From Desulfatitalea alkaliphila (GTDB lineage Bacteria; Desulfobacterota; Desulfobacteria; Desulfobacterales; Desulfosarcinaceae): a stretch of DNA of 64,000 nt. The position numbers and the translations under genes are program-made. The notes under the pieces were generated by a model. That model saw nothing but the letters and a program-made list of their open reading frames with translations, searched no databases and had not been told where the DNA came from. Shown in pieces: positions 1-10,400 of this stretch. Where the stretch lies: positions 124,001-188,000 of the forward strand of contig NZ_JALJRB010000005.1 in NCBI RefSeq assembly GCF_022968795.1, in the 5' to 3' direction. The stretch's first letter is position 1, and every line of letters starts with the position of its first letter.

Positions 1-706
1 CTTTAACAGCGGGAAGATTGAACACAAAGGCCCGCAACAATCGCTGCGGCAGCCACGGGTTCCGGTAGCGGATTTCAAAATCGACGGTTTTCAAATCGGG
101 ATCCCGACCTTCCCACCGGATCTCCACATCGCGGGCACCGGTCAGGGCGGCATAGGCATGAAACACGCCCGCATGCCAATCCATGGCGAAATCGTCGACC
201 ATGATGCCCACATAATGCACCAGCCGAATCACCGTACGGGTCTTCCGGTTCTCCAGCAGCAGAATATCTTTGGTTCGGTTGAACTTGTTGGATTCCTTGA
301 CAATGCGTTTGAGCAGTTGCCGGGGCCCGACCAAGGGGGCCAAGAAGAAAGCGGATCGACGAACCGGGTGGGATTGGTGCGCGATGCGGCCGATGGTGTA
401 CCCCAGTCGGGGTTCGGGAATACGGGTTTTGATCGCCTTGTAGAAGGCCATCATGAAGCGGTTGGAGAACCAATAGCGCCCATCGACCAAATGCTCGATG
501 GCCACTGGCTCGCACTGTTGGGTTCGCAGGTTGACCACAGAGAACGGTATCGGTTTGTTCACGGCCGCGAGCATGGCCGGCAGATCGATCTCTGGATGAT
601 GCTCCTGCAAATAGCGGATGATCCAGACGGTGTTCAGCGCCGACACTTGCAAGGGCATGGGTTTTGCGGCGTTATCGCCCTCCGGGGTGGGTGCTGCCCG
701 TGTCAC
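1..706 (-). CDS. N-terminal part of an unassigned sensory protein (runs off the window)
   Basis: An open reading frame runs from a GTG at 706 (GGGG about 8 nt upstream) through base 1, giving 235 residues with no stop; an ATG at 658 is an alternative start. The protein begins MTRAAPTPEGDNAAKP and contains WIIRYLQEHHPEIDL and DGRYWFSNRF. Residues alternate normally, without low-complexity stretches, and no kinase, cyclase or DNA-binding domain is visible yet. It starts 14 nt after the receiver/anti-sigma gene, so the two are probably co-transcribed with the sigma factor gene. From memory, similar N-terminal regions occur in sensor kinases of Desulfobacterales, so a kinase may follow outside the window; that is an inference. 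Confidence 0.7.
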   Translation of the reverse strand, partial: MTRAAPTPEGDNAAKPMPLQVSALNTVWIIRYLQEHHPEIDLPAMLAAVNKPIPFSVVNLRTQQCEPVAIEHLVDGRYWFSNRFMMAFYKAIKTRIPEPRLGYTIGRIAHQSHPVRRSAFFLAPLVGPRQLLKRIVKESNKFNRTKDILLLENRKTRTVIRLVHYVGIMVDDFAMDWHAGVFHAYAALTGARDVEIRWEGRDPDLKTVDFEIRYRNPWLPQRLLRAFVFNLPAVK

Positions 707-720
707 GCGTGCATCCCCGT

Positions 721-1458
721 TCAGGCCGGCAAACGCGATGGGAAACCCGCCGCACGACGCACGCAGTCCAGCAGCCGGTCCGGATCGTCCTTGGTCACAT
801 AGCCGAAGGGCCGGTAACGGCTTTCGATGTCTTCGCGCACAAAATCACCGGGATAACCCGTGTTGAAGATGATGGGAGCTGAATGTCCCGCGGCCCTCAA
901 ACGGTCGGCCACATCCAGCCCGTTGAGGTCGGCCATCTTGATATCCAAAACAATGGTGCGGATATTTTCGTCAATGCGCCGAAGCGCTTCACGCCCACTG
1001 CCGCAGGCGGTGACATGAAACTCCATCGCCAAGGTATCGGTAAGGGCGCTGAGGTAGAGCACATTGTCGTCCACAATGAGCACGTGGGGCCGCGGATCGG
1101 CAGGTGCCGCCTTCGGCTTTATGCCCAGGGAGGCCTCCACGGCCGCCAGTTCCGCCTCGAAGCCGCCGAGGGTGTCGCTATTGCCGGCAGGGGCGGATTG
1201 TATCCACTCTTTTTGCGCCGCCTGGCTGCGAACCATAGATTGCCCGGACGCCCCAACTTGCAGCGCCACCAGCTGCCTGCAATGCGGACAGTCGGCCAAG
1301 TGGGCCACCATCCACGACAGGTCCGATGCGGACAATCCACCGTCCATATAGGTGGCCACCAGGACCTCGCCGGGGCACTCCGGTGACGGCGACCGATCCA
1401 TCCGGTCATCCGCCAGGCAACCCAGCAAGCGTTCAAACGTTTTCTCCGAGGGATCCAT
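721..1458 (-). CDS. Zinc-finger anti-sigma domain fused to a response-regulator receiver
   Basis: A 245-aa protein. Residues 28-66 fit a zf-HC2 anti-sigma zinc finger: Cys28, His53, Cys57 and Cys60 in the H-x3-C-x2-C pattern (HLADCPHC). Residues 125-238 form a receiver: acidic pair Asp130/Asp131, phosphoacceptor Asp172 in VLDIKM, Thr200 and Lys223. I chose the ATG at 1458, which has GGAG 9 nt upstream; the frame is open to a GTG at 1590. Zinc-finger proteins of this type bind and silence ECF sigma factors, and the gene follows one directly. The receiver suggests that phosphorylation controls sigma binding, a plausible but unproved circuit. There is no DNA-binding domain. Confidence 0.85.
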   Translation of the reverse strand: MDPSEKTFERLLGCLADDRMDRSPSPECPGEVLVATYMDGGLSASDLSWMVAHLADCPHCRQLVALQVGASGQSMVRSQAAQKEWIQSAPAGNSDTLGGFEAELAAVEASLGIKPKAAPADPRPHVLIVDDNVLYLSALTDTLAMEFHVTACGSGREALRRIDENIRTIVLDIKMADLNGLDVADRLRAAGHSAPIIFNTGYPGDFVREDIESRYRPFGYVTKDDPDRLLDCVRRAAGFPSRLPA

Positions 1459-1618
1459 ATCCACCATCTCCGCGGGCGGACGGTTCAGCTCGCGATAGCA
1501 CTCCTGCCGCAGGCGAATTCCATTAGGAAAACAAATCCAAATCATTCCGACGTTACCAAAAAAACTCCGCCGGATATTACTCTTGGACACACAACCGATC
1601 CCATTCTTACAAGAAATC

Positions 1619-2206
1619 TTACAAAAAGCCGGCCTTGCGCACCTGATCCCGCAAACGCGCCTTGATCCGAAAGATTCGGGTATAGAGCGCGCCTTTGCTC
1701 AATCGGCACACCTCGGCCGCCGCATCGTATCCAAGGCCGTCCTCGAAAATCAGGCGAAAGGCCAACCGGTCCATATCGGGCAGTTGCGCCACGGCCTCGC
1801 GCAGGAATGCAACCGCCTCCCGATGCATCAATGCCTCATCTGCCGGCAATCGATCGTCCGCCATGGCGCTCTCCCGCTCCTCCAAGGATGCATCGGCAGA
1901 GCGGGACCGCTTCAGATGGTTCAGTACGCGCCGCACGGCCACAGTGTGCAGCCAGGTGCGCAAGGAACAACCATTGCGCCCTTGAAATGAACGCAGTTTA
2001 GCACCGTTGTGTTCAAAAAGAGCGGCAAAAAGCTCCTGGGACAGATCTTCGGCAACCCACTCACGGGGAGCGCCGCCCCAACGTCCGAGCACCGCTTGGA
2101 TGGCCCGCAAAACGCCGGGCTGGTATTGCAGGATCAGTTGTTGACGGTAACCGGGCAAATCATCCGCACAGTTTATGGCAAAATCCGCATCCGTTGATTC
2201 AGGCAT
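1619..2206 (-). CDS. ECF-type RNA polymerase sigma factor
   Basis: A 195-aa sigma-70 family protein with region 2 (about residues 25-100, including WVAEDLSQELFAALFEH and RTWLHTVAVRRVLNHLKR) and region 4 (about 130-190, with a helix-turn-helix around GYDAAAEVCRLSKGALYTRI). It would direct RNA polymerase to a small regulon under the control of the zinc-finger/receiver protein encoded next. The ATG at 2206 is preferred; a TTG at 2233 would add nine residues but has no ribosome binding site. First gene of a minus-strand set of three. Confidence 0.88.
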   Translation of the reverse strand: MPESTDADFAINCADDLPGYRQQLILQYQPGVLRAIQAVLGRWGGAPREWVAEDLSQELFAALFEHNGAKLRSFQGRNGCSLRTWLHTVAVRRVLNHLKRSRSADASLEERESAMADDRLPADEALMHREAVAFLREAVAQLPDMDRLAFRLIFEDGLGYDAAAEVCRLSKGALYTRIFRIKARLRDQVRKAGFL

Positions 2207-2524
2207 CCACGCTGTTTCCCAATCTATGGTCAAGGAGGAATTTTCGCTTCAATGCCCCGATATTAAAACCAATCAGATGCAATTGTCAAATCGCGCCGCT
2301 TGATTTCTCGAAATAATGTGTAAAAAATTTGCGCAGCGGGTGTCTTTTTTTGTAACGTCCGATCTGTTCATTCTGCCCTATCTGTTCATTCTGGATGATT
2401 CGGAAATTGATGGGTCAGGCCTGAACAAAAGGGGGTGAGAAATGGAAAGGACGGTCCATCGTCCCAGCGCGATAAGCACTCGATCGGCAACCATTTTCAT
2501 CTAAAAAAGCCATGAGGTTGACCC
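2207..2524. promoter_or_regulatory. Divergent intergenic region with a 14-nt direct repeat
   Basis: About 318 nt separate the sigma factor gene from the LuxR-type gene. ATCTGTTCATTCTG occurs twice, at 2362-2375 and 2380-2393, a period of 18 nt. This could be a tandem operator upstream of the LuxR-type gene. The remainder is AT-rich with no clear -35/-10 pair. Confidence 0.4.
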
Positions 2525-3112
2525 ATGGGTGGAATTCATCAGTTGCAGTGGATTGTTACATACTTCAGTAAATTGATCGAAACGGAAGAGGTCTATTTCG
2601 CACTATTAAACGTCCACCTGGAGGTGCTTCATCTTCCTAAAAGAACCGCCTACTTTTTGCAAAAACACTATAATACAAATGATATTGGAGGGATACCGGA
2701 GGATCTGCTGAAAACCATCCAGCGTGAAAGGCATGTTCCGGAAGACAGCGCCTCCCCCATGCCCACATTCTCTTTTAAACAATACCCGCCCGGAGGCCAC
2801 TTTCTCTGTCGCGGATTCCCCATCACCTTGAACGGTGGCAAAAACGCCATTCTTCTGAAACTGATTCCCTACGGCCCCACAGAAGATTTTTCACACTTGA
2901 CCGGTATCGGCCTCACACCCCGGGAAGTCGAACTGCTCTCGTTCCTGCCCTTGGGGTACCCTAACAGCGCCATTGCCATGGCAATGGACATTTCCGACAA
3001 CGGCGTCAAGAAGCATCTCAACAGTATTGCCGCAAAACTCAACGCCAAGGGAAGAACTGAAATCCTCTACAAAGCGATGTTGAAAAAGCGGGAGATTTTT
3101 GCACTCGCCTAA
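2525..3112 (+). CDS. LuxR-type helix-turn-helix transcriptional regulator
   Basis: A 195-aa protein. Residues 128-184 are a LuxR/GerE DNA-binding domain: LTPREVELLSFLPLG, then SDNGVKKHLNSIAAKL and KGRTEIL. The first 125 residues have no receiver signature (no acidic pair or phosphoacceptor) and are an unrecognised, probably sensory, region. GAGG lies about 8 nt before the ATG. It stands alone and is transcribed away from the sigma factor operon. The next genes are on the other strand, so its targets cannot be read from context, though the lipoprotein island and its own promoter with the duplicated 14-mer are candidates. Confidence 0.85.
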   Translation: MGGIHQLQWIVTYFSKLIETEEVYFALLNVHLEVLHLPKRTAYFLQKHYNTNDIGGIPEDLLKTIQRERHVPEDSASPMPTFSFKQYPPGGHFLCRGFPITLNGGKNAILLKLIPYGPTEDFSHLTGIGLTPREVELLSFLPLGYPNSAIAMAMDISDNGVKKHLNSIAAKLNAKGRTEILYKAMLKKREIFALA

Positions 3113-3205
3113 TGTCGGTTGTGCATTCAAGTCTTTAGGCAAAACAAAAAAAAGGGAGGCTCACACTGGGCGGTTGCCAGCTGCCCCCCCCGGATAAAAG
3201 CATTC

Positions 3206-3522
3206 TTAATGGGTACGAACCCAATCGTAAGTTGCTGCACTGCTGTAGAAGTTACCGGCTACTGAAAATGCGTTGTTGCTTGGATTGGCGGAGAGGGTCC
3301 CGCGCACAAACCTTGGTTGTTTGCGTATGCATCGAAATATCGGCTATTATCATTGTATGACCAGTTTCCATTTCCCGAATAATAATTGACGGATGGATCC
3401 ACCTCCGTATGGGCAAAAATACCATTGCCGAACAAGGTTACATCGATGTAATATGTGCTTGAATCATAGGCACTATCGGTGATGGTGATTGATTCGCCAG
3501 TTTCAGGCAAGAGCTTCCTGCA
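3206..3522 (-). pseudogene. Decayed duplicate of the beta-barrel domain of the 1551-aa lipoprotein
   Basis: This stretch matches about 8050-8360, inside the large lipoprotein gene, over some 300 nt. The protein match includes TDSAYDxSTYYIDVTL, EVDPSVNYY and FDAYANNQGLC. Relative to the source it has lost one tyrosine codon, gained four bases near 3490 (gattgattc versus gattc) and lost one C near 3299, which breaks the frame after GLC. Beyond the frameshift the original frame continues through TYDWVRTH to TAA at 3208-3206. So this is probably the 3' end of a former paralogous lipoprotein gene. No start or signal peptide is present. Confidence 0.8.
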
Positions 3523-3655
3523 CTAACACCTCCCAAGGCCTTGTTTCTTTATATCCCAACCAATTACGTTGTTTTAGGTTAACACGAGAGATATTGATAT
3601 TGAATGTCCAAGTATGCCACGTATATCTTCTATAGTCTCCCATAACAAGTTTCTT

Positions 3656-6600
3656 TCAATCCAGCTCAGAAGAAGAAATAGTTTTAACAGACAAAACGGA
3701 AGCATTTCCCGTAGGGAACACCAATATTTTTCCATAAGCGACCTGACCATCTTTAGATGAAACGGCTTGCAGGAAGCCGGACGGACCGCCCTCGATATTC
3801 GAAGAATACCAATTATTCATGCTCCCGCTACCGTCATCTAACGCAATATAGTCGTAGCCAAATGGTCGCGGTGCATAGTAGTAATCAAAATTTGTTTCCA
3901 TCCATACCATTGTAAATTCATCAATTGGAATATCAACATCAACAGATTGTTTCGCGTTGTATATCAATTCGAATTCCTCAAAGGGTGGTGGCCCATTTAT
4001 GAAATTTGTATAAGGTATCCCTCTGTACCCGTAAACATTGAAGTGTGCTTCAGATTCAGGCAGCAACGGGAACTCGCCACCACCCTCGCCACCATCGTTG
4101 AATCCGGACACCTGAACCGGTGTTAAACGATCTGTGGTTGTCCCGTCGCCAAGCTGGCCATAATTATTTCGACCCCAGGACCAAAAGGTACTATTAATAC
4201 TGCGTGCAAGACTATGAAGTCCTCCGGCAGCAATCATTTCTATTCCATGGAGTCCAGGCACGCGAACCGGTGTAAATCTGTCGGTAGTTGTACCATCTCC
4301 AAGTTGTCCGTAGTTGTTTAAACCCCATGCCCATACTGTGCCGTCATCTTTTAGAGCAAGACTGTGAGCACCTCCAGCAGAAAGACTGACTATACCATTA
4401 AGCCCTTGCACCTTAACAGGCTTGGCATTGTCATTCGTTGTACCGTCTCCAAGTTGCCCATAGATGTTCGCACCCCATGCCCATACCGTACCGTCATCTT
4501 TAAGGGCAAGACTGTGATCGGCTCCGGCAACAATGCTGATGACACCACTAAGATCTAAAACCTGAACCGGAGTAGGTCGATTAGTGAATGTCCCATCTCC
4601 AAGCTGACCACTATCATTACGGCCCCAAGACCAGACGTTGCCAAATTGAAGGGCTAGACCATGATATCCACCCGCGGCAATGCTGCGAATCTGAGAGTTA
4701 AACAATACCCGAGTCGGGACTGTGCGGCTGGAGGTTGTGCCATCCCCAAGTTGCCCATAGTCATTGGAACCCCAAGCGTAAACTGCAGAGTTCTCCAGAG
4801 CATAACTGTGATAAAAACCTGCGGCTATACGAGATGCCTTGGTTAGTTCTGACACCTGAATCGGGACTGTGCTGGTCGTGCGGTTGGTAGAAATTCCATC
4901 TCCAAGTGGCCCCCGACCCCAAGCCCATACCGTTCCGTCGCTTTTAAGGACAAGGCTGTGCAACAGGCCGGCGGACACGCTGATTCCTCCATCAAAACCT
5001 TCAATCTCTATAGGCGTAGAGCTGTCGGTCAGTGTCCCATCTCCAAAAGTACCCTCATTAGCACCCCAGGCCCATAACATTCCGTCGTTCTCAAGAATAA
5101 GATTTTGATAAAAGGCGCTTGCTGCATCAATGTGTTCGAATGTCAAAAAATGTATCCGGCACAGACTATCTGTTATGATCGGTGATCTATAAATGTTTCC
5201 AACCCATGAACCACTGCCACCGCAATCCGTAATAACTTTTGCGCCAATCAAGGGCGAGTTGGCGTCAAAGGAAAATGTTGCTGTGTTGCCGCAGTCCACG
5301 GCGTGGCGTTCATAAACACCAAGATTATTTGATGTAGTTTCAACAAAACATTGTCTTGGCGTGGACAATTCGAATGTGAAACTCACGGAACATGGTTCGG
5401 TAATTACCGGCGTTGTATAAGTATCGCCAGACCAGGAACCGCCAGGACCGCAGTTAGTTGTTGCCGGACCGCGCTCATAGCCTGCGTTGGGGCTTACGGT
5501 AAATGTTGTCATTGAGCCGTTGTTTACCGTCCGGCTATTTGGCGATACGCTGCCGCCTGTGCCTGCGCTTGCCGTAACAATAATATCGCCCTTTTTAAAA
5601 ACGAAAGTCACCGAACAGCTATTTTCAATAACCGGAGTAGTATAAACGTTACCTGACCATGATCCACCGCTTCCACAATTAGTTTCAACACTATCAATTG
5701 AAAAACCATTTTCAGGCATTATGTGAAAAGTTGTCACCGTCCCTTGCTGCACTGACCTGCTCGAAGGTGTCACACTTCCACCGCTGGTCGAATTGGTCGT
5801 GACAATATGAAGAGCGTTATTGCCAATGGAGTAAGATGCTGTGCTTACTTCTGAGATATCATGGCCGGAATATGCAATTGCCCTAAAGACCGTATCTGCG
5901 TTGACCATAATCGGCGTACGATAAGTGAAACCATTTGTGATCGTTGGTATACTTCCGTCAGCTGTATATCTTATGATTGCCCCTGGTGTTGCGGTTGAAA
6001 TAGATACATATTGTGCCGTTGAATATAGGCCTGGCGGCGGGTGATATTCGGGAGGGGCAACAAAAAGATCTGAAGTTGTGTTAACCAGTGAATAAATAGA
6101 TGTAATTTTAGTACCATTCGAAGCCCAAATACGAAAACCGTCAAAAAGAAGGCTGGTCCCTTGATGACTTTGGCCATGATGGGGCTCCTTGTTTATGCTC
6201 AAAAAATCATATACCTTTGGAGCTTCTGAATGCCTAACATCATAAAGTATCACATCATAGCTTCTACTATATTCTCCAAAATCGCTATTATAAATACCGC
6301 CACCCACCACCAAGAAGCCATTAGAAGCGGCGAAGCCGCCGATCCCCTCGATATGACTCTTAACTTCTCCAACCTTCCTCGCAACCCCTGAATTGTCAAG
6401 CCGATATATTTCGATTGGTGATTTATAGTGCCCATTTATGTAAAATCTATCGGAATCCGTTTCTAATCTACATCCCGAACATGTGATGTAGTCGACCATT
6501 TTAAAATCAGAGCTGGAATTAATATCATAAATACCCACTCCGTTAGCGTGGTTGACGACCAGATATCGCGCATCAACAACGCCTCCCTCTTTCTCGGTTT

Positions 6601-7201
6601 TGTAAGCCTCATCGATTTCGCTCGAATATACAACAAATAGATTTGAACAGTCTGAAATATTGACAACATTGAGGCCTTTAGTACCGATAATATAAAGAAG
6701 GTCGTTCTTAACTTCCATAAACTGTACGTGCCCACAAGTCGAGAGTGGAATACTATCGAGCTTGATATAGTTTGTTTCAGATGAAACATCGAAAACTGAT
6801 ATTTCATTATCTGATGACATGGCAAATAAATAGCGGCCATGGATTGCAAACGCGTTTAAATTGGTAGTGTTCAAATCAATCTTGTAATATAGCTTTCCGG
6901 TGTCCTTGTTAAGTACAGAAAGACCGATATATTCACCTACACGCGGCCTACGCTCTAATCCATAAATACGGCCGCTGGAAATCTGAGCCTGCGAATAATC
7001 AAGCCATACAAGATCTAAAGTAATGTCATTTAGATGATCAATTTTCCCGTAACGAGAATAATTGAATTGCTCGGCACCCTCGCCACCGCCGCCCCCCCCA
7101 CCTCCACCACAACCTAACACAACAAACCCAAAGAAAAGGCAGATCAGAAGAATAGGTAAAACATCATATGATCTTTTGGTCCTGCATTTTATTTTCAACA
7201 T
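3656..7201 (-). CDS. RCC1-repeat lipoprotein with LVIVD-like and bacterial-repeat domains
   Basis: A 1181-aa exported lipoprotein. The lipobox VVLGC places the lipidated Cys at residue 31 and is followed by nine glycines. Residues about 45-390 resemble LVIVD-type beta-propeller repeats. About 385-460 is a chitobiase/hexosaminidase C-terminal-type domain (TPGAIIRYTADGSIP). Three bacterial-repeat modules at about 465-690 carry GGSVxPxSR and a paired-Cys GGSWSGxxYTTP motif. Seven RCC1 repeats (about 695-1060; GTVWAWGxNxYGQLGDGTT) should close a seven-bladed propeller. A C-terminal region of about 110 residues is unrecognised. ATG at 7201 has a weak GGGG upstream. Its GC content is clearly lower than that of genes after 14.6 kb. 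Probably surface-exposed and binding protein or polysaccharide; the ligand is unknown. Confidence 0.85.
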   Translation of the reverse strand: MLKIKCRTKRSYDVLPILLICLFFGFVVLGCGGGGGGGGGEGAEQFNYSRYGKIDHLNDITLDLVWLDYSQAQISSGRIYGLERRPRVGEYIGLSVLNKDTGKLYYKIDLNTTNLNAFAIHGRYLFAMSSDNEISVFDVSSETNYIKLDSIPLSTCGHVQFMEVKNDLLYIIGTKGLNVVNISDCSNLFVVYSSEIDEAYKTEKEGGVVDARYLVVNHANGVGIYDINSSSDFKMVDYITCSGCRLETDSDRFYINGHYKSPIEIYRLDNSGVARKVGEVKSHIEGIGGFAASNGFLVVGGGIYNSDFGEYSRSYDVILYDVRHSEAPKVYDFLSINKEPHHGQSHQGTSLLFDGFRIWASNGTKITSIYSLVNTTSDLFVAPPEYHPPPGLYSTAQYVSISTATPGAIIRYTADGSIPTITNGFTYRTPIMVNADTVFRAIAYSGHDISEVSTASYSIGNNALHIVTTNSTSGGSVTPSSRSVQQGTVTTFHIMPENGFSIDSVETNCGSGGSWSGNVYTTPVIENSCSVTFVFKKGDIIVTASAGTGGSVSPNSRTVNNGSMTTFTVSPNAGYERGPATTNCGPGGSWSGDTYTTPVITEPCSVSFTFELSTPRQCFVETTSNNLGVYERHAVDCGNTATFSFDANSPLIGAKVITDCGGSGSWVGNIYRSPIITDSLCRIHFLTFEHIDAASAFYQNLILENDGMLWAWGANEGTFGDGTLTDSSTPIEIEGFDGGISVSAGLLHSLVLKSDGTVWAWGRGPLGDGISTNRTTSTVPIQVSELTKASRIAAGFYHSYALENSAVYAWGSNDYGQLGDGTTSSRTVPTRVLFNSQIRSIAAGGYHGLALQFGNVWSWGRNDSGQLGDGTFTNRPTPVQVLDLSGVISIVAGADHSLALKDDGTVWAWGANIYGQLGDGTTNDNAKPVKVQGLNGIVSLSAGGAHSLALKDDGTVWAWGLNNYGQLGDGTTTDRFTPVRVPGLHGIEMIAAGGLHSLARSINSTFWSWGRNNYGQLGDGTTTDRLTPVQVSGFNDGGEGGGEFPLLPESEAHFNVYGYRGIPYTNFINGPPPFEEFELIYNAKQSVDVDIPIDEFTMVWMETNFDYYYAPRPFGYDYIALDDGSGSMNNWYSSNIEGGPSGFLQAVSSKDGQVAYGKILVFPTGNASVLSVKTISSSELD

Positions 7202-7422
7202 AGAAATTAAACCCCATTATAGAGCTCTTCAGATTAATACCTGTTTCCTTGCCACGTAAATAGGTACCGAATTATCATTTTAATTCATCGTGCTGGTTCT
7301 GATCTCCGACCCAAGCAATAGCAATATTGAGCATTTTCCGTGTCCAATACTTGCGAAAACTCTCCTGAAGCGACACTTACTTTTACACGCTTATACACAA
7401 AGCCCAAGGACATACCACCGAA

Positions 7423-10400
7423 CTATCGAACTAGAATATTTCCAACGCGTATCTGGGCAGACTGACCATACTTAATGGGACCCCGTTGGATTTCGCCAAT
7501 ATAAACTCTGTCAAATTCTTTCACATCAATTTCAAGGTTGGAAGAATCAACAAATACACTACCATCTTGTCGGAAAATTCTAATACTCATGCTTCCACTG
7601 ACTTGATCCTTCGATATGACAACATCATACCACTCATTGATTACTGGGATAGTTGGGCTTAGGAATTCGGTGCCACTTTCTGTACGTAACGTGAACTTTT
7701 TAATAACATTGTCCGACCAGTTAATGGTGAAGCTTAGTGAATATAAATCACCACCAACGGGAAAATTCGTGCTTGAGCTGACAAAATATAGACCGGGATA
7801 ATGGCCCCAGTCTGGCTTAACTGGATTAATTGAAAATTCAATATAGAACCCATCCGACTCTTTAACAGGTTCAAAAACAGGGCCTTCTGATAGGCAATAC
7901 CACTCCGTCGTATTGTCAACCACATGAGCGAAATAACTTCCATTATCCCAGCCCAAATTGCAGACAGACGACATCCCTTCTGAGAAATGGAGTGCATACT
8001 CTGGATCAGTGTTAAAATTTTCTTGGAACCTAATCTGGCTATTCGAATCCGTTCGGACCCAATTGTATGTTGCTGCACTGTTGTAGAAATTCCCGGCTAC
8101 TGAAAATGCGTTGTTGCTTGCATTGGCAGATAGGGTCCCCGTGCACAAACCTTGGTTGTTGGCGTAGGCATCGAAATATCGATTGATTTCATTGTATGAC
8201 CAGTTTCCATTTCCCGAATAATAATAATTGACGGATGGATCCACCTCCGTATAGGCAAAAGTTCCATTGCTGGACAAGGTTACATCGATGTAATATGTGC
8301 TTGTATCATAGGCACTATCAGTGATGGTGATTCGCCAACTACCGGCAAGGTTTTCCTCAGTGATTGGTGTGCTACTACTACCGTCTACATTAAATGTCGC
8401 CGTGACGCTGCGCGCCTGATTCATTGTAACTTGGCAAGTGCCTGATCCGGAGCATTCACCGCCCCAGCCAGCGAATGTTGACCCGCTCGCCGCGTCCGCA
8501 GACAAGGAAACCGACTGACCGCCGGCAAATGAAGCGCCGCATGTTGAACCGCAGCTAATCCCCGCCGGGTTGCTGGTGACCGTGCCCTGGCCGGAACCGG
8601 ATTTGCTGACTTGCAGCGTGTGTGTGGTCGATGATGCGACAAAATCGAAGTTTACCGAACATCCTGACGTGATGGTCCCGGTGGTGTAGGTATTTCCGCT
8701 CCATGAACCGGCCGGACAGCTACCGGTTGCATTCCCGCGGGTGTACCCGGAATTGGGGGTCACCGTGAATATTGTTGCCGATCCGTGGTTAACTGTGCGC
8801 GAAGTCGGGGAAACCGAGCCACCTGTTCCCGCCGTGGCGGTAACGGTGTGCTGTGCTACGCCCGCTGTGTATGCAGAATATAGATTGGCGCCGCTGAAGT
8901 CGGCAAAAGCATGAATCATGACATACCAATACCCGGACTGAGGATTCTGTACGATGATGTGTTTACTACGATCATTACTAACCACTTTGAAGTCGGAATT
9001 TTTCGTAGTCGGACGGGTGCCATGTCTAAGGTACAAATCCGCGTTCCTAGGAGAGTCAGCGCCAGGTGTGTGCCATATAGATATTTCCAACTTTGACGAG
9101 TTTGCCGGAACGAAAAACTGGTAATAAAATTTCTCATCTTTCCGGCCACTTATGTCATTAATTGTTCCGTGGTTTGTTAGCGTTCTGTCCGACCCGCCGC
9201 CTGCTTGTACAAAGCTGAAAAACACCGAACAGTCAGATGTAATTTGCTTTGTTGTATAGGTATTGCCGGACCAGGACCCGGAGCCACCTGCACAATTTGT
9301 TGAAACAGTATTGCTCCGATTGTAACCGCTTGCGGCAATGACCGTAAAGGCTGCTGTCTGTCTGTTGCTGACCGTTTGTGTTGACGATGATGTTACAGAT
9401 CCGCCCGTGCCTGCGTTCGCACTGACGGTGTACGAAGGTGCTCTCATTGTATAATTTGCGCTTGCGACTTGCGATATGGCTGTGTCATCATAAGCAACTG
9501 CCTGGACAACGGTGTTTGTTGTAACTGAAAACGGTTCAGTGTAGATGGTTCCGTTTGTGCGTGAAGGTATGCTGCCATTGGTTGTATAGCGGATCGTCGC
9601 GCCGGGTCTCGATAGATCTACGACCAGCGCGCTGGTATATTCGCCCGCGCTTGGGCTGATCATAGGTGCACTGACAAAAGCATTATCGGGAATATCGCAC
9701 CGATTTGCTCTGTCAGAAAAAGCGTCGACCCAACGCTTCACTGCCCGAAGATCCTGGTAGGTCTGATTGGGAATCAGAACGTCTACTCCCGAATATTGCT
9801 CCTGAAACCAGCGACCGCCATTCGAACCATAATATCCTCCGTTTAATGCATTTTTTGGGGCATTTTGTATTTGAAGGCGGGTGACGTTTATGCGATTTGT
9901 ATCATTGAATGCTTTGAAATATTTATTGATAACATTCTGACTTTGTTGATTAAGCAATGCGATCACTTTTAGACCATTCGACCCTAATACGACCTCGTGG
10001 CCGGCATCTACAAGACGATTGTATAATTCTATATGTTCCCGGTTAGCTGAACCAAGGCACTCTTTCGATAACGCAGCCAGTTCGCCAGAGACATACTGCT
10101 CATCTGCAGGAAGCTTGGGGGATCTGGCAAGCAGGAGCAGCTTTTCCGCTTCCGCATAACGTGACATTTCTTGAAATACGGAACATCTTTCGGAATCGGT
10201 CATCTGTGCGGCCAGGATCGTATTTTCAATATTGCGAAATCTGGTTTCTATGTCCCCTTGGCTTAAATGGATCATTTCGTAGGCCGCCGAGGGCAACCAA
10301 AAACCAAATCCGTGTCCGTCATCGATTAGAAGGCGAGAATCGAGATATGGTTCATAATTCCCGCTACCCAACTCGTTTCTAAATTCCTCTATGAGGGCCA

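Noticed and set aside
158-802. A plus-strand 214-codon frame at the left edge
   Set aside because: The minus strand encodes a continuous, well-composed protein through the same region; the plus-strand product is rich in His and Gln as shadows are.
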